Part shown: piece by piece, positions 1 to 13,200 of the stretch
How positions within the stretch are numbered: the stretch's first letter is position 1
Layout: every line of letters starts with the position of its first letter
From: Nomascus leucogenys
Lineage: Eukaryota; Chordata; Mammalia; Primates; Hylobatidae
Direction: 5' to 3'
Length of the DNA: 64,000 nt
Assembly (NCBI RefSeq): GCF_006542625.1
Contig: NC_044395.1
Location: 75,416,763 to 75,480,762 of the forward strand
Notes under the pieces: generated by a model
Told to the model about the DNA's origin: nothing
Databases searched by the model: none
The model's input: only the letters and a program-made list of their open reading frames with translations
Program-made: the position numbers and the translations under genes

Positions 1-220
1 TCTCTTATTAAAAAAATAAATAAAAACAAAACAAAAACAAAAACAAAAAATCAGGAATGTATTATTTTAATGTAAAAAGTAATTCACTTTTTATTTTCAG
101 TCACTGAAGAGGCAAGGTGTTGAACTGAACAATGGATACAGAAGAAGTACAAGGGATGAGTAAAAAAATAATAGTAAAGAAAGCAACCATTCATTCACTC
201 ATTTAGATTAAAAAAATAAA

Positions 221-338
221 TAGAGACAAAGTCTCACCACGTTGCCCAGGCTGGTCTCCAACTCCTGACATCCAGCAATTCTCCTGCCTTGGCCTCCCAA
301 AGTGCTGGGAATACAGGTGTGAGCCACCATACCCAGCC
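221..338 (-). mobile_element. Alu fragment (left arm)
   Basis: Left-arm remnant from GAGACAAAGTCTCACC to CCCAGCC; the right arm is missing. Confidence 0.9.
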
Positions 339-480
339 AACAATTCTTTAGTTTAAAATGTTAAACTGAATAAAGTCCTTAGTCATCTTTCCCCTAAGAT
401 TTTAATTAAATTAATTCAGAAAAAAATTAATTATAGAAACCAAAGCTCTAAGAGATTATGGCTGTCAAAAACAAATCCTT

Positions 481-542
481 AGTGTCATAGCTCTTTTAAA
501 ATTTGTTTAGCAGGCTTTCCGGTTTTTGCCGGAAAGCTCTCT
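481..542 (+). pseudogene. U7 snRNA retropseudogene
   Basis: About 62 nt resembling U7 snRNA end to end: a GTGT-AGCTCTTTTA-AATTTGT 5' part (histone downstream-element pairing and Sm site region), then a 3' hairpin GCTTTCCGG / CCGGAAAGC (514-522, 529-537) with a T-rich loop. It is followed by a 12-13-base A tail and flanked by CAAATCCTTA at 472-481 and 560-569, the marks of L1-mediated insertion. Several substitutions make it a pseudogene, in COPB1 intron 11, antisense. Confidence 0.85.
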
Positions 543-1147
543 CACAAAAAAAAAAAAACCAAATCCTTAATATGATTTTTTTCTCACAAAGGAAGCAAAT
601 CCTGCTCTGCTCACTTCCATAAATATTAATATATTTTCATATCATAAAAACAATTTTGTACTTGTCCCTTCCTTCCTAAGTAGACATATTTCAAGTCTGT
701 TACAGACTATCTATCAGATGCTTTAAATGAAGCAAAATTTAGATGCAACAGTCCTTTCTCATTAGCAAAGGCTCTCTGAAGGGAAAGACAGATTTAGGTT
801 GCATTTTCAATCTTTCTCTTCATTAAATGTGAAAGGAAGATAGAAATAATAGTAATAGCCAAAAAGTGATGCCATTTAAAAATATGCTCTTTAGTTACTT
901 TAAGATTCACAATGTTTTAGAGAAAATCAGAATAGAGACACTGAGCTAAATCACTCCTAAAAAAATTATTTTGGGCCATTTATTATAGATTAACTGAGAG
1001 TGGTGGTAGCGTGATGATTGTTGTACAAACTTGTCTTACTTTGGCTTGATTGTCCTCTCCATTCTATTTTCTATCAACTGACCCTTTAAAGATAAAAAGT
1101 GATAAAATGCTTACTTGACCTTACATTTAAATGTATTTTAAACCTAC

Positions 1148-1293
1148 TTGACAGATTTAATAGCATGAAAGACTTCAAGCATCTTCTCAACAATAAGCAT
1201 TCTCAGGTTATCAAAGCGCTGAATGGCTTCACGAACAAACTCCAAGACATCAGCAGCTGCTGCTTCATTGTTGTCACTGAGAAATTCCATTAA
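1148..1293 (-). CDS. COPB1: COPB1 exon 11 (last exon in window)
   Basis: 146 nt. Acceptor CTATTAG after a pyrimidine run, donor GTCAA|GTAGGT. Encodes residues 405-452 (LMEFLSDN to HAIKSV) and two bases of codon 453. No further COPB1 exon is seen between 1 and 1147. Confidence 0.95.
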
Positions 1294-4200
1294 CTAATAG
1301 AAAAAAAAAAGGGAAAACGGAACTAACAATTTTTGAAAAGAAAATTATCTAGGACAAGAAATAAATTAAAAGACTGTAATTCTTTTTTTGTTTTCTAAGA
1401 GACAGGGTCTTGCTCTGCTGCCCAGGCTAGAGTATAGTGGCACAATCATAGCTCACTGCAGCCTTGAACTCCTTGGCTCAAGTGATCCTCTGGCAGCCTC
1501 AGCCTCCCCGGGAGCTAGGCCTTCAGGCATGACACTATGCCTAGCTAATATTAATTTTTTTGTAGAGACAGGGTCTCCCTATATTGCCCAGGCTGATCTT
1601 GAACCCCTGGGCTCAAGTAATCCTCTTGCCTAACCCTCCCAAAGTGCTCGAATTACAGACATGAAGCGCCATGCCTGACTCTTGTAATTCTTAATAATTT
1701 TCAAATACACAACAAAATGTAAATTGAGAGACAAGTACTATTACGTAAACAAAGTCACAATGGCTTTTCTGTTTTATGTGCAGCAAAATTTATTTTAAAA
1801 TTCACTATAAAAGATAAGCTAGAGATCCAAAACTCAAAATAAATAAATGAATTCGATCCTCCTAAATTGTAACTAAAAGTAAAATCATTTTACAGAGAAC
1901 TCAAGAGCTCAAAGGCAAAAATCAAATTATAGTAACATACCTCACTTATCTGATAGTGACAGCAAAATATTCTAGGTATGTGAATTTTTCCTATAACTGA
2001 TTCCTTTAAGAGCTAAAGCTATTTAAAATAAATACCTATTTGCCTTACTGAATAATATATACAGAGTGTAATTTTACTTTAGGTAACTGTATCATCAATT
2101 AAAATAATATGCAAAGCTATTTTTTTGGTCACTGTTTTTGTTTTTTTGATGAATATGTAAGTGAAAGAAGTCAGTCCTCACCCTTCTGAGTTTAAAGGTA
2201 GAGGTAGACATAAAGATCACTTCTTACCATGAGATTTAATGGTTCCAGGCAGCTGAGATTTCTAGAGTTTGTCAAATAACTAGATTTTTTTAAAAAATTG
2301 TTTTAGAGAATTTCAAAATTAAAGTCATCAGAATTACATACCACAGGAATAACATTTGCAGCCATATCTGGAAATCGGACAGAACAGGAATGCAATGTTC
2401 GCACTAGGAGTTGTCTGTATTTGTCAGTATCTTCATGCTCAGACACATTATTTGTTTTTATCACTTCCTTCTTCAGGACAATAACCAGCTTATAGAATGA
2501 AGTAAAAATAAGTGAGAGTTACATCATATTTGGGCCTGATAGCTACAAAGTGCTGTCAGTTTCGTTTTACCTCTTCAACATTCCTAGAAGAGACAAGATC
2601 CAGTGCTAACTGCAGAGTTTTCTTTCGTACTTCTAAGTCTGGTGTGCTCAATACTCTTAGGATATCCATAACCAGATCCTAAAAAAGAAGAAAAAATCAA
2701 GAATTAACACCAATCTTTCTGGTCACAGGAAAAAAATCTTCACTGCAGAATGGTGGGGTTTATCTATCATCACTTTAATTCTTTAATCAATAACAAAACC
2801 ACTAGTGGTGGAAGAACTAGATATTTTGGGTCTCCTGATACACTGCAATATGAAATAGCACATGACACATTCAAACTGATAATGTTTACTTTGACTCTGT
2901 CAATCTAAAGCTAAAGCTCCAACTTACAGTTTATAGAAAGAACAGAAGTCAAAGGAACAAGCTAAACAACGTAAGAAAGTAGCCATACACATCCAGAAAG
3001 AGGGGCATTTTATAGTATTACTGGTCTGGTCTCTTCAACAAATCAGTGTCATAAAAAAAAGATACTGTCCAAAATTAAGAGACTGAAAGGGCATAACCAC
3101 CAGATATGATACATGGTCACAAAATGGGCAAACTAAACAAAAAGGGCTTTTGGGATAACTAGGAAAATCTACATATAGACTTGGTATTAGATAACATTCA
3201 TAAATTATTAACAATTTCATTAAATGTGATATTATTTGACTCCATAGGAAAATGTAACATTTAAAAGATGCGCACTTAAAAACAATTTGAAACTGATAAA
3301 AAAGTTCTAAGAGTGAACTCCTGTATATCCTTCACCTACATTCACCAGTTAATATCTTCCCACATTTGCTCTTTTCTTTTTTTTTTTGAGACGGAGTCTT
3401 GCTCTGTCACCCAGGCTGGAGTGCAGTGGCAAGATCTTGGCTCACTGCAACCTCTGCCTCCTGGGTTCAAGCAATTCTCCTGTCTCAGCCTCCTGAGTAG
3501 CTGGGACTACAGCTGCATGCCACCATGTCCAGCTAATTTTTGTATTTTTAATGGAGACAGGGTTTCACCATATTGGTCAGGGTGGTCTCGAACTCCTGAC
3601 CTCAGGTGATCCACCTGCTTCAGCCTCTCAAAGTGCTGCGATTTTAGGCATGAGCCACCACACCTGGCCCACATTTGCTCTTTAATGCTGATCATTTTAG
3701 TGTATCTCTCTCAAGGGTAAGGATAATTTCTTATATAACCACATTATAATTATCAGAGAATTTAACATTGATCAATACTATTAACTAATATACACACCAT
3801 ATTCATATTTCTCAATCTGTCCCAATAATGTCCTTCATAGAAATTTGTTGTTGCTGTTGTTCTGATCCAAGATCAGCACTGCATTTACCTGTCACGGGGT
3901 TTTATTTTTATAACCATTATTATTCTCATGGATTAAACAAATATGGTGATAATTTTCTAGAATCAGATCATCTTTTATTCTCAATCAATTGGTATAATAA
4001 TTTTCCACAAAATGTAAATTATATTCAAATTAAAATGAGTATGTCACTATTGCTAAGAATAGTCAATACAGTACAAACCGAAAAGATAAAAAAAAGATAA
4101 TACTGATTCACTTTAGAAAAAAATGTTTTTTTTTTTTTTGAGACAGAGTCTCACTCTGTTGCCCAGGCTGGAGTGCAGTGGCACGATCTCAGCTCACTGC

Positions 4201-7200
4201 AACCTCTGCTTCCTGGGTTCAAGTGATTCTCCTGCCTCAGCCTCCCAAGAAGTTGGGATTACAGGCGCACTTCACCATGCCCAGCTAATTTTTGTTATTT
4301 TTAGTATAGACGGGGTTTTACCATGTTGGCCAGGCTGGTCTCAAACTCCTGACCTCAGATGATGTGCCCGCCTCTGCCTCCCAAAGTGCCGGGATTACAG
4401 GTGTGAGCCACCACGTCCAGCCATTTTAGAAATATTTTTTGTGGTAAAGGTAATACCCCAAAAGGCTATGATGACTCAATAGTTAACACTTTAGCTGATC
4501 AAAATATAAACTGCTCAGTTTTCAAGCATTTAGGTTAACCAAGATGGGCGAAGCTTGAGAATGACCTAAATTTGAAAATATTTTATTTAGGATCTCTCTT
4601 TTTCAGAGAGATCTTAACACTTACCTGTAGTACTCGTTCATGAGCAGGATGCTCTTTTAATTCTATCAAGCGATCCAAAACTATGAGTTTTACATTGTTG
4701 TCGCTCTCCTTAATAATTAAATCAATGTAACACTGAGCAGCGGCCTACATAAAAAAAGAAATACATTTTAAGAAGTTATTCATCTATCATAAACACAAAA
4801 TTTAAAAACAAGCATGCGCGCGCACACACACACGCACACACTCCCATGAAGCCAAAATGCACTCATTAATCCCTGTACTAGAGTTCACATATTATATATT
4901 TTGTTCTGAGGAATGGGTTCCTCTAGTCCCTTGTTATTTTTCAAACTTACAGGAGATTAGAGGCATTACAAATTAAAAGGATGAAAAAAAGCTGCTACAG
5001 GTAGAAATACTTACTAACAGCCAAAATTTAAGGGTCGAAACTAAGGAACAAGCCAGAAAAAAGCAGGAAAAGAATCCCAAGAAGTACATCGATTAAGCAT
5101 ATTTCAGTTTAGAGGCAAAGTCTAACTCATCTGCATTGCAGTGCAGAAACAACAAGAATATAAAGATCACCCAGAGTTGTTAAAATGTTTTAGAATTTAT
5201 GATAATTATTAATAAGACAAAAAATGTGTAAAGTATTTTAGAATGATGGAATAAAATGTCCATACTGATACAAAGAAAGAAGGAAGGAAAAGAAGGGAGG
5301 GAGGGAAGAGAAAGAACAGCTCTTCCTTGCGTAAGAATTCCAATAAATAAATATTGAATGAGAGAAATAGAAAACCACCATTAGAGTACCACAGCAATAA
5401 TTGTTGTAAGAAAATCCACTGATGGTTGCTAAAATAGGTAGGTGGGAATTTGAGGAACAACAGTATATTTGTATAGTTTCAAAGTATCTCCCCCTGCAAC
5501 ATTTACTGATTACACTAGAAGAAATCATAAAACTGGAAGATCTGGCAGACAGCACCTTCACTGATGAAGGTTAACATCATCAGTAATAAGACATATAGAC
5601 ATCATGTACTCCTTGGTAAGATACACTAAGAAGGACACATCACTTCTGTGGTATTCTTTCCAAAAATGTACAACCTCAATCTGAGAAAACATCAGACAAA
5701 CCCAAGTTGAGGGATATTTTACAAACAAACCAGCCAGTATTCTTCAAATGTGTCAAGGTCATGAAAAATAATAAATGACTAAGAACTAGCACAGATTGGA
5801 GGAGACTACGATATGACCACTGAATACAATATGGGATCCTAGATTAGATCCTGAACAAAAAAAGGACATTGGTGGGAAAACTGATGAAATATGAATAAAG
5901 CGTGTAGTTTGGTTAATAGTATTGTTCTAATGTTAATTTTGTAGTTTTGACAATTATACAATGATTATAGAAGATGTGAACATATGAGAAAGGCTGGGTG
6001 AAGAATATATAAGAATGTTGTCCTGGTCGGGCATGGTGGCTCACGCCTATAATCCCAGCACTTTGGGAGGTCGAGGCAGGTGGATCACAAGGTCAGGAGA
6101 TCAAGGCCATTCTGGACAACATGGTGAAACCCTGTCTCTACCAAAAATACAAAAATTAGCTGGGTGTGGTGGCATGTGCCTGTAGTCCCAGCTACTCAGG
6201 AGGCTGAGGCAGCAGAATCACTTGAACCTGGGAGGCAGAGGTTGCAGTGAGCCAAGATCCCACCACTATACTCCAGCCTGAGCGACGGAGTGAGACTCCG
6301 TCTCAAAAAACAAAAACAAAACAAAACAACAAAAAAGAACTTTGTACTATGTTTGCAATTTTTCTGTAAGTTTAAAATTATTTCAAAATTAAAAATTAAA
6401 AAAAGTTCGAGTTTTGGGTAAAGCAGTAAATTCTCCAATTTAAACAATTTGGCTTTTAGAACAGCTCATTCTCTGAATAGATTAGGGGTTGCTGATACAG
6501 TCTTGACAGAATAAATTACAGAAAGGTAAATACTCTATTATTGAAAACACTTACTAAAACTTAAAATCTATATGTAACATTTTTCTTTTAATTTTTATTT
6601 TCTCAGAGACAGGGTCTCACTCTTTCACCTAGGCTGGAGTAATGATAGCTCACTGCAGTCTTGAACTCCTGGGCTCAAGCTATCCTCATGCCTCAGCCTT
6701 CAGAATAGCTGGGACTATAAGCACACACCACTATGCCCAGCTAATTCATATTATTTTTTGTCTTGCTCTGTTGCCTAGGCTGGAGTACAGTGGCACCACG
6801 ATAGCTCACTGCAACCTCGAACTCCTGGCCTCAAACGATCATCCCACCTTGGCCTCCCAAAGTACTGGGACTCCAGGCACGCACCACCACACCTAGCACC
6901 AGCTAATTAAAAAAAAAAAAAAAGGTTCTGTACAGATAGGGTCTCTCTTTGTTGCCCAGGCTGGTCTCTAACTCCTGGTTTTAAGCAATCCTCCCAGCTT
7001 GGCCTCCCAAAATGCTGGGATTTTAGGTGTTAGCCTCTGTGCCCAGCCACACACATCACTTTTGACTCCCCAAAAACTTAACTACTAATAACCTACTGTT
7101 GGCCAGAAGCCTTACCAATGACACAGTTGATTAAAACATGTTTTGTGGCCAGGTGCGGTGGCTCACACCTGTAATCCCAGCATTCTGGGAAGCCAAGGTT

Positions 7201-10200
7201 GGCGGATCACTTGAGGTCAGGAGTTCAAAACCAGCCTGGCCAACATGGTGAAACTCCATCTCTACTAAAAATACAAAAAATTAGCTGGGCATAGCAGTGG
7301 GCGCCTGTAATCCCAGCTATTCGGGAAGCTGAGGCAGGAGAATTGCTTGAACCCAGGAGGTGGAGGCTGCAGTGAGCCAAGATTGCCTCACTCCAGCCTG
7401 GGTGACAAAGCAATACCTTGTGTCAAAACAAAACAAACAAAAACCCATATTTTGTATGTTAGATGTATTATATAATGTATTCTTATAATAAAGTAAGCTA
7501 GAAAAAAGAAAATGTTAAGAAAAGTATACGGAAAATATTTACTACTCATTAAGAGGAAGTAGATCATCATAAAGGTCTTCATCCCCAACCTCTTTACATT
7601 GAGTAGGCTGAGGAGGAGGAGGAGGAAGAGGAAGAGGGATTAGTCTTGCTGTCTCAGGAGTAGCAGAGGTAGAAAAAAAGTCCATGTATAGTGGACCTGC
7701 GCAGTTCGAACCTGTGTTGTCAGAGGTTAACTGTACTGTCATTCTCTGTCTGTATCTATATATATGTGTATGAAAGCAGGAAGGAAGAAAAGAAGGAAGG
7801 TTGAACAATATAAGGCATCAAATAATTTTATAAATTTGTAGTTATTCTCTCTGTGCCATGTAACCACATAGTGAATTGAAATGTCACCAAATCATGAGTG
7901 CTAAGACAGAAAATCTATCATCTAATCTGGCCCCAAAAGAAATACACAGTACCTTGATTGCAGTTGGTGCACTAGAGAGTGTCACTAATGTCCCAGCAGC
8001 TTCATATTTTACGGCAGGGCTGGATGACTGTAATAAGTTATAGATGCAGCGAATAAAACGAGCTCTTTCTGATGGATTAGCATGACAGACCTGGAGAAGA
8101 AAACATTAACATTTCAACCGATTTCAGGAACACTTGTTTTCAAATGGAGTTTTTTCATGAATGTCAGCTTATGGGATGCTAGTTTTCTCAATATGAAAGC
8201 TAAGAACAGTCTTAGGAGGACATATGAAAATATCAGCCAAAATGGGATGAGACACTATGACACAACATTGGTAATTTCAGAAAGAAGTAAGTTAGAGGCC
8301 AACAAAAACACATATAAGAAATGGCTTTACTAGATAGGATGGTGTGAACAAAATAATTTTTACAGCTGTGCACTCATTTATTCATCCCACCACAATTTAT
8401 ATTTTTACTGTTTCGTAAAAGGTTTTCTGATGACTTAAAATATGTGTATGCTACACACAAGTGAAAGAGAAAAAGAAAATGTAAAGTAACAAAAGTAAGG
8501 ACACATTAACCCAGTACACTAATATGGGTACTGTCACAGGATATTAAATTTAGTCCTAAATGTTTATTCTGGATGTCAAAGGGAAACATGATGGATGATA
8601 TAAATCTCAATAGCTAATAAAAGGAAAATACCAGTTTTTCAAGCAAGAAAGATAACACATTTTTCCCAAGTACTACTACTTATTATTTGAGACTATATTC
8701 AACATTGGAGAGAAAACTAAAAATTTCTATCCCATTCTAAATGCATCCTGATACCTTTACTTGTATAGCAAATATCCCTTATTTTTTCTCTTTTGAAGTC
8801 AGTATTCGTAGTAGATTTTCCTAAAATATATATAGTCAAATCTCTATTACATGGACATAACTTAAAAGTTATTTCCTTTTACTATAACATGGACCCTACT
8901 AAACAAGTCATTAGATAGCAGGCAACCGCTAATTTTGAGAACCTCAGTGGCATCCTAAACTATACACATGAATTAAAAAGAACTATAGGCTGGAGATGGT
9001 GGCTCACGCCTGTAATCTCAGCACTTTGGGAGGCCAAGGTGGGCAGATCACGGGGTCGGGAGTTTGGGACCAGCCTGGCCAACATGGTGAAACCCCATCT
9101 CTACTAAAAATACAAAAATTAGCTGGGTACGGTGGCATGCACCTGTAATCCCAGCTACTCAGGAGGCTGAGGCAGGAGAATCGCTTGAGCCCAGGAGGTA
9201 GAGGCAGCAGTGAGCTGCGATCGCACCACTGCACTCCAGCCTGAGCAATAGAGTGAGACTCTGCCAAAAACAAACAAACAAAAAAAAAATGTACAGTAAG
9301 TCTTGGTTTCATCTTAAATTTCCATTCCAAACTACTGGTACCTTGTGTTAAGAGGAGCCTCTTTCTTACAGAAGCAAGACAGCTATAATCAGTTAGTAAT
9401 GTCCACCGGTGTTTTGACCATACTATCGTATTTAATAAAGCCATCTGGACCTACGTTTTGTTGGCCTCTAATGGTCTTGTACCTTTTATCAGAACATTAA
9501 GATGTAATCAACTCTTTCAAAGGATATATCATAGTAAAGTGTTGCCAATATAGTACTTCATTTAAAAATCCAAAATTCTTAGCTAGTTTTAGATTTCCTG
9601 TCAATGGCCTACAACGTCATATTAATGCATTTAAAGTTTTTCTATTCTCTTTTACAAACAGGGAACATAAAAAGTATTTAAGGCTTTTTTGTTTGATTTT
9701 AGTGGTCTGATATATGCTCAAGAAAATCTTGAATTTTATTCTAAAGCCTAATTCATAATCTATTCAGTGACTGGGAAGTTCACATGATTTATGTGCAGCT
9801 ACACTGGCTCAAGCCATGAATTTTTATTGAAATCTTTATGGAGGTTTAGAAAGGATATAAGCAAGTATTCTATTTAGAAAATACAATAAACCAAAAGTAA
9901 AAGAAAAAAAGGCTTTAATAGGCTATGCTATAAAATATTTATACTATTAAAATATATTATCCTAGCAATTATTATCCCAGAAAGAAACTATTTAACCCTG
10001 TCTTAAACTGCTGGGTTTATTTTACTCATCATAGATTATCATTCTTACCTTATAAATCAGTTCAACAATAACCAACTGCAGAATGTCTCCAAATGTTTGA
10101 ACTTGATCAATACAAGTACTTAAGTAATCCAAAGCTCGATCCTAAAAAAAAAAAGAATATTCTCCACCTCATTCAACAGAAAGACTTAATTCATCTTAAA

Positions 10201-13200
10201 AAAATACACACATTACAACTCAATATAAAACAAATGAGGAGATCAGGGCAAAGAGAAACTTGGAAAAAAAATTAAGAATAAAGTTAACATATAAAATATA
10301 AGACATAAAGTTAAATATATTTTCTGGAAATGAGCCACAAACCTGGGGTCTGATTTTCTAGCAGCTAAACCAAAGAGGGAAAACACTATGTGTTATGGGA
10401 TTCAGGGTATCCATACAATCAAAACCAGCTGCTTAGGTATACAGTTATTCCTGTTACTGAGACCTAAAAGAAAAATCTCCTATATGTCCTCATATATTGG
10501 ACACTGTAATATAGAGAACTACAATGCTGAAAACATTTCTCCAGTAAAAGTATCAATAAATTTTATTGGACTATTTCTGATTATGTCTCTCAATGTAGGT
10601 TAACAGCATAATGCCAAAAGCATTGGTCAGTAAAACCAATTACACGAGGACAAAACACTGCTCATATACGCAGCTTTCTCATAATCTTGTTTAGGAAGAC
10701 AAAATGACAATATCGAATACCACTTCACGTGCCCATTAACATTGCTACTGCCAAAAAAATAATAGTAACAAGTGTTGGCAAGGAAGTGGAGAAAATGGAA
10801 CCCTTGTGCACGACTAGTGGGAATGTAAAATGGTAGAACTGCTGTGGAAAACAGTATGGCAGTTCCTAAAATAATTAAAAAGAGAATTGCTGTATATTCA
10901 GTAATTCCACTTCTGGGTACATACCCAAAATAACAGAAAGCAAAGTCTCAAACAGATACATGTACATCTACATTCGCAATAGCATTATTCCTAATAGCTA
11001 AAAGATTGAAGCAACCCAAGTGTCCACCAATGGATGAACAGGTAAACGCAACATAGCATATATTTACAATGGGGTATTATTTAGCCTTAAAAAGGAAAGA
11101 AATTCCAACACATGCCGCAACATAAATGAACCTTGAAGATATTAGGCTAAGTAAAATAAGCCAGTCACAAAAGGACAAATACTGCATGATTCCACTTATA
11201 CGGAATACTTAGTCAAAATCACAGAGACAGCAAGTAGAATGGTGGTTGCCAGGGACTGGGAGGAAGTGGTAATAAGGAGCTATTTTTTAATGGGTACAGA
11301 GTTTCAGTTTTGCAAGACAAAAAAAGTTATTGAAGATGGAAGATAGTGATGGTTCTACATTATAAATGTATTTAAAATCACTGAACACTTAAAAATGGTT
11401 AAGATGGTAAATTTTTTTGTTATGTGTATGTTACCACAATTTTAAATAACTGGGGGACAATCCATTAAAGGAAGATCTGGGGGACAAAAGTAACAGTATC
11501 TAGATTTCAGAGGACTGGAAGGCCTCTATATTTTTCAGACTTCATGCATATTATTTCCCATATTTTGGTGATAAATACTGGCTAGAAAATTTCAAGATTA
11601 GATGGCATCAAGGTGTACAGAGTAATTGCTAACCAAAAGTAGATCCATGTACTTTAACCACCAGCAGAGCAGGATGTACAGTTGGCACCCATGTATGAAA
11701 GTTGAAGAACCTAAAAGGATACACATCTACACTGAAGGCCACCCTATTTCCACAGGCATGGCTAAGGATGTACCTATGCAAAGCTACTATTTTTCTCTAC
11801 TAAACAATTTTAGATCTATACCAACATAGGAAAGAACAGCCATAATAATTTTAATTTTTAAAAACTGTAAGGTGGCTGCTCTAAAATGCCTCTTCAATGT
11901 TTAATTGAAAAAAAGAATGTATACATATACAATATTTTAGAGAAAGGTTAAAAAAATGTATTTTTCTACAAGCCTAAAAATATCAAAATACACAAACCAC
12001 ATGAACTATAAACAAAATTACTGACTAAAAACATGATTAAGTCTATGTAATACTTTTAATTCTCACTTAAATACAGTAATAAAAGTATTTTTTAAAAAGT
12101 ACTTCACCTGATCTGCATGAATTAGCATCATAAATGCATTCCTTTTGCAACTTGCATCCTTCTCATTCACCAGAAAATCATGTATCAGTTCAGGAGCATC
12201 AGGTATAAGATGTTCAAAATTTCTTTAAATAAAACAGGTAACATCCATATTTAATAAAAGCCTACTTTACTATTTTAGTAACTCTCTGGACAATACCAAA
12301 ATTAAATTTAATTTAATCGAACTTTACAACATAAATGATTCTTTTGCTTTTTTTTTTTGGGAGACAGAGTCTCACTCTGTTGCCTGGGCTGGAGTGCAGT
12401 GGTGCAATCTCAGCCCACTGCTGCCTCCACCTCCAGGGTTGAAGCGATTCTCCTGCCTCAGCCTCCCGAGTAGCTGCGATTATAGGTGCCCACCACTACA
12501 CCCAGCTAATTTTTTGTATTTTTAGTAGAGATGGGGTTTCACCATGTTGGCCAGGCTGGTCTCGAACTTCTGACCTCATGATTTGCCCACCTTGGCCTCC
12601 CAAAGTGCTGGGATTACAGGTGTGAGCCACCGTGCCCAGCCAAAGCTAGAGTGCAGTGGAGCGATCTCGGCTCACTGCAACCTCCGCCTCCTAGGTCAAG
12701 TGATTCTCCTGCCTCAGCCTCCTATCTGGGACTACAGGCACGTGCCACCATGCCAGGCTAATTTTTGTTATTTTTTTAGTAGAGACAGCATTTTGCCATG
12801 TTGGCCAGGTTTGTCTCATACTCCTGACCTCAAGTGATCCACCCACCTCGGCTTCCCAAAGTGCTGGGATTACAGACGTGAGCCACCACGCCCGGCCTGC
12901 TTTTTGAAACTTCAAATCAATTAGAACTGGGAGAAGGAGCTGGACGCAGTGGCTCATGCCTGTAATCTCAGCACTTTGGGAGGCCCAGGTGGGCGGATCA
13001 CCTGAGGTTGGGAATTTGAGACCAGCCTGACCAATATGGAGAAACTCCGTCTCTACTAAAAACACAAAATTAGCCGGGCGTGGTGGTGCATGCCTGTAAT
13101 CCCAGCTACTTGGGAGGCTGAGGCAGGAGAATCGCTTGAACCTGGGAGGTGGAGGTTGCAGTAAGCTAAGATCGCGCCATTGCACTCAAGCCTGGGTGAC

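Noticed and set aside
514..537. Hairpin as a terminator or microRNA
   Set aside because: It is the 3' stem of the U7 snRNA pseudogene.
1099..1293. 64-codon plus frame
   Set aside because: Complement of COPB1 exon 11.
9004..9444. 146-codon minus frame
   Set aside because: Most of it is the Alu antisense frame that recurs at nearly every Alu in the window; no gene evidence.
12691..13185. 164-codon minus frame
   Set aside because: Runs through three adjacent Alus; translation consists of the standard Alu-derived peptide patterns.
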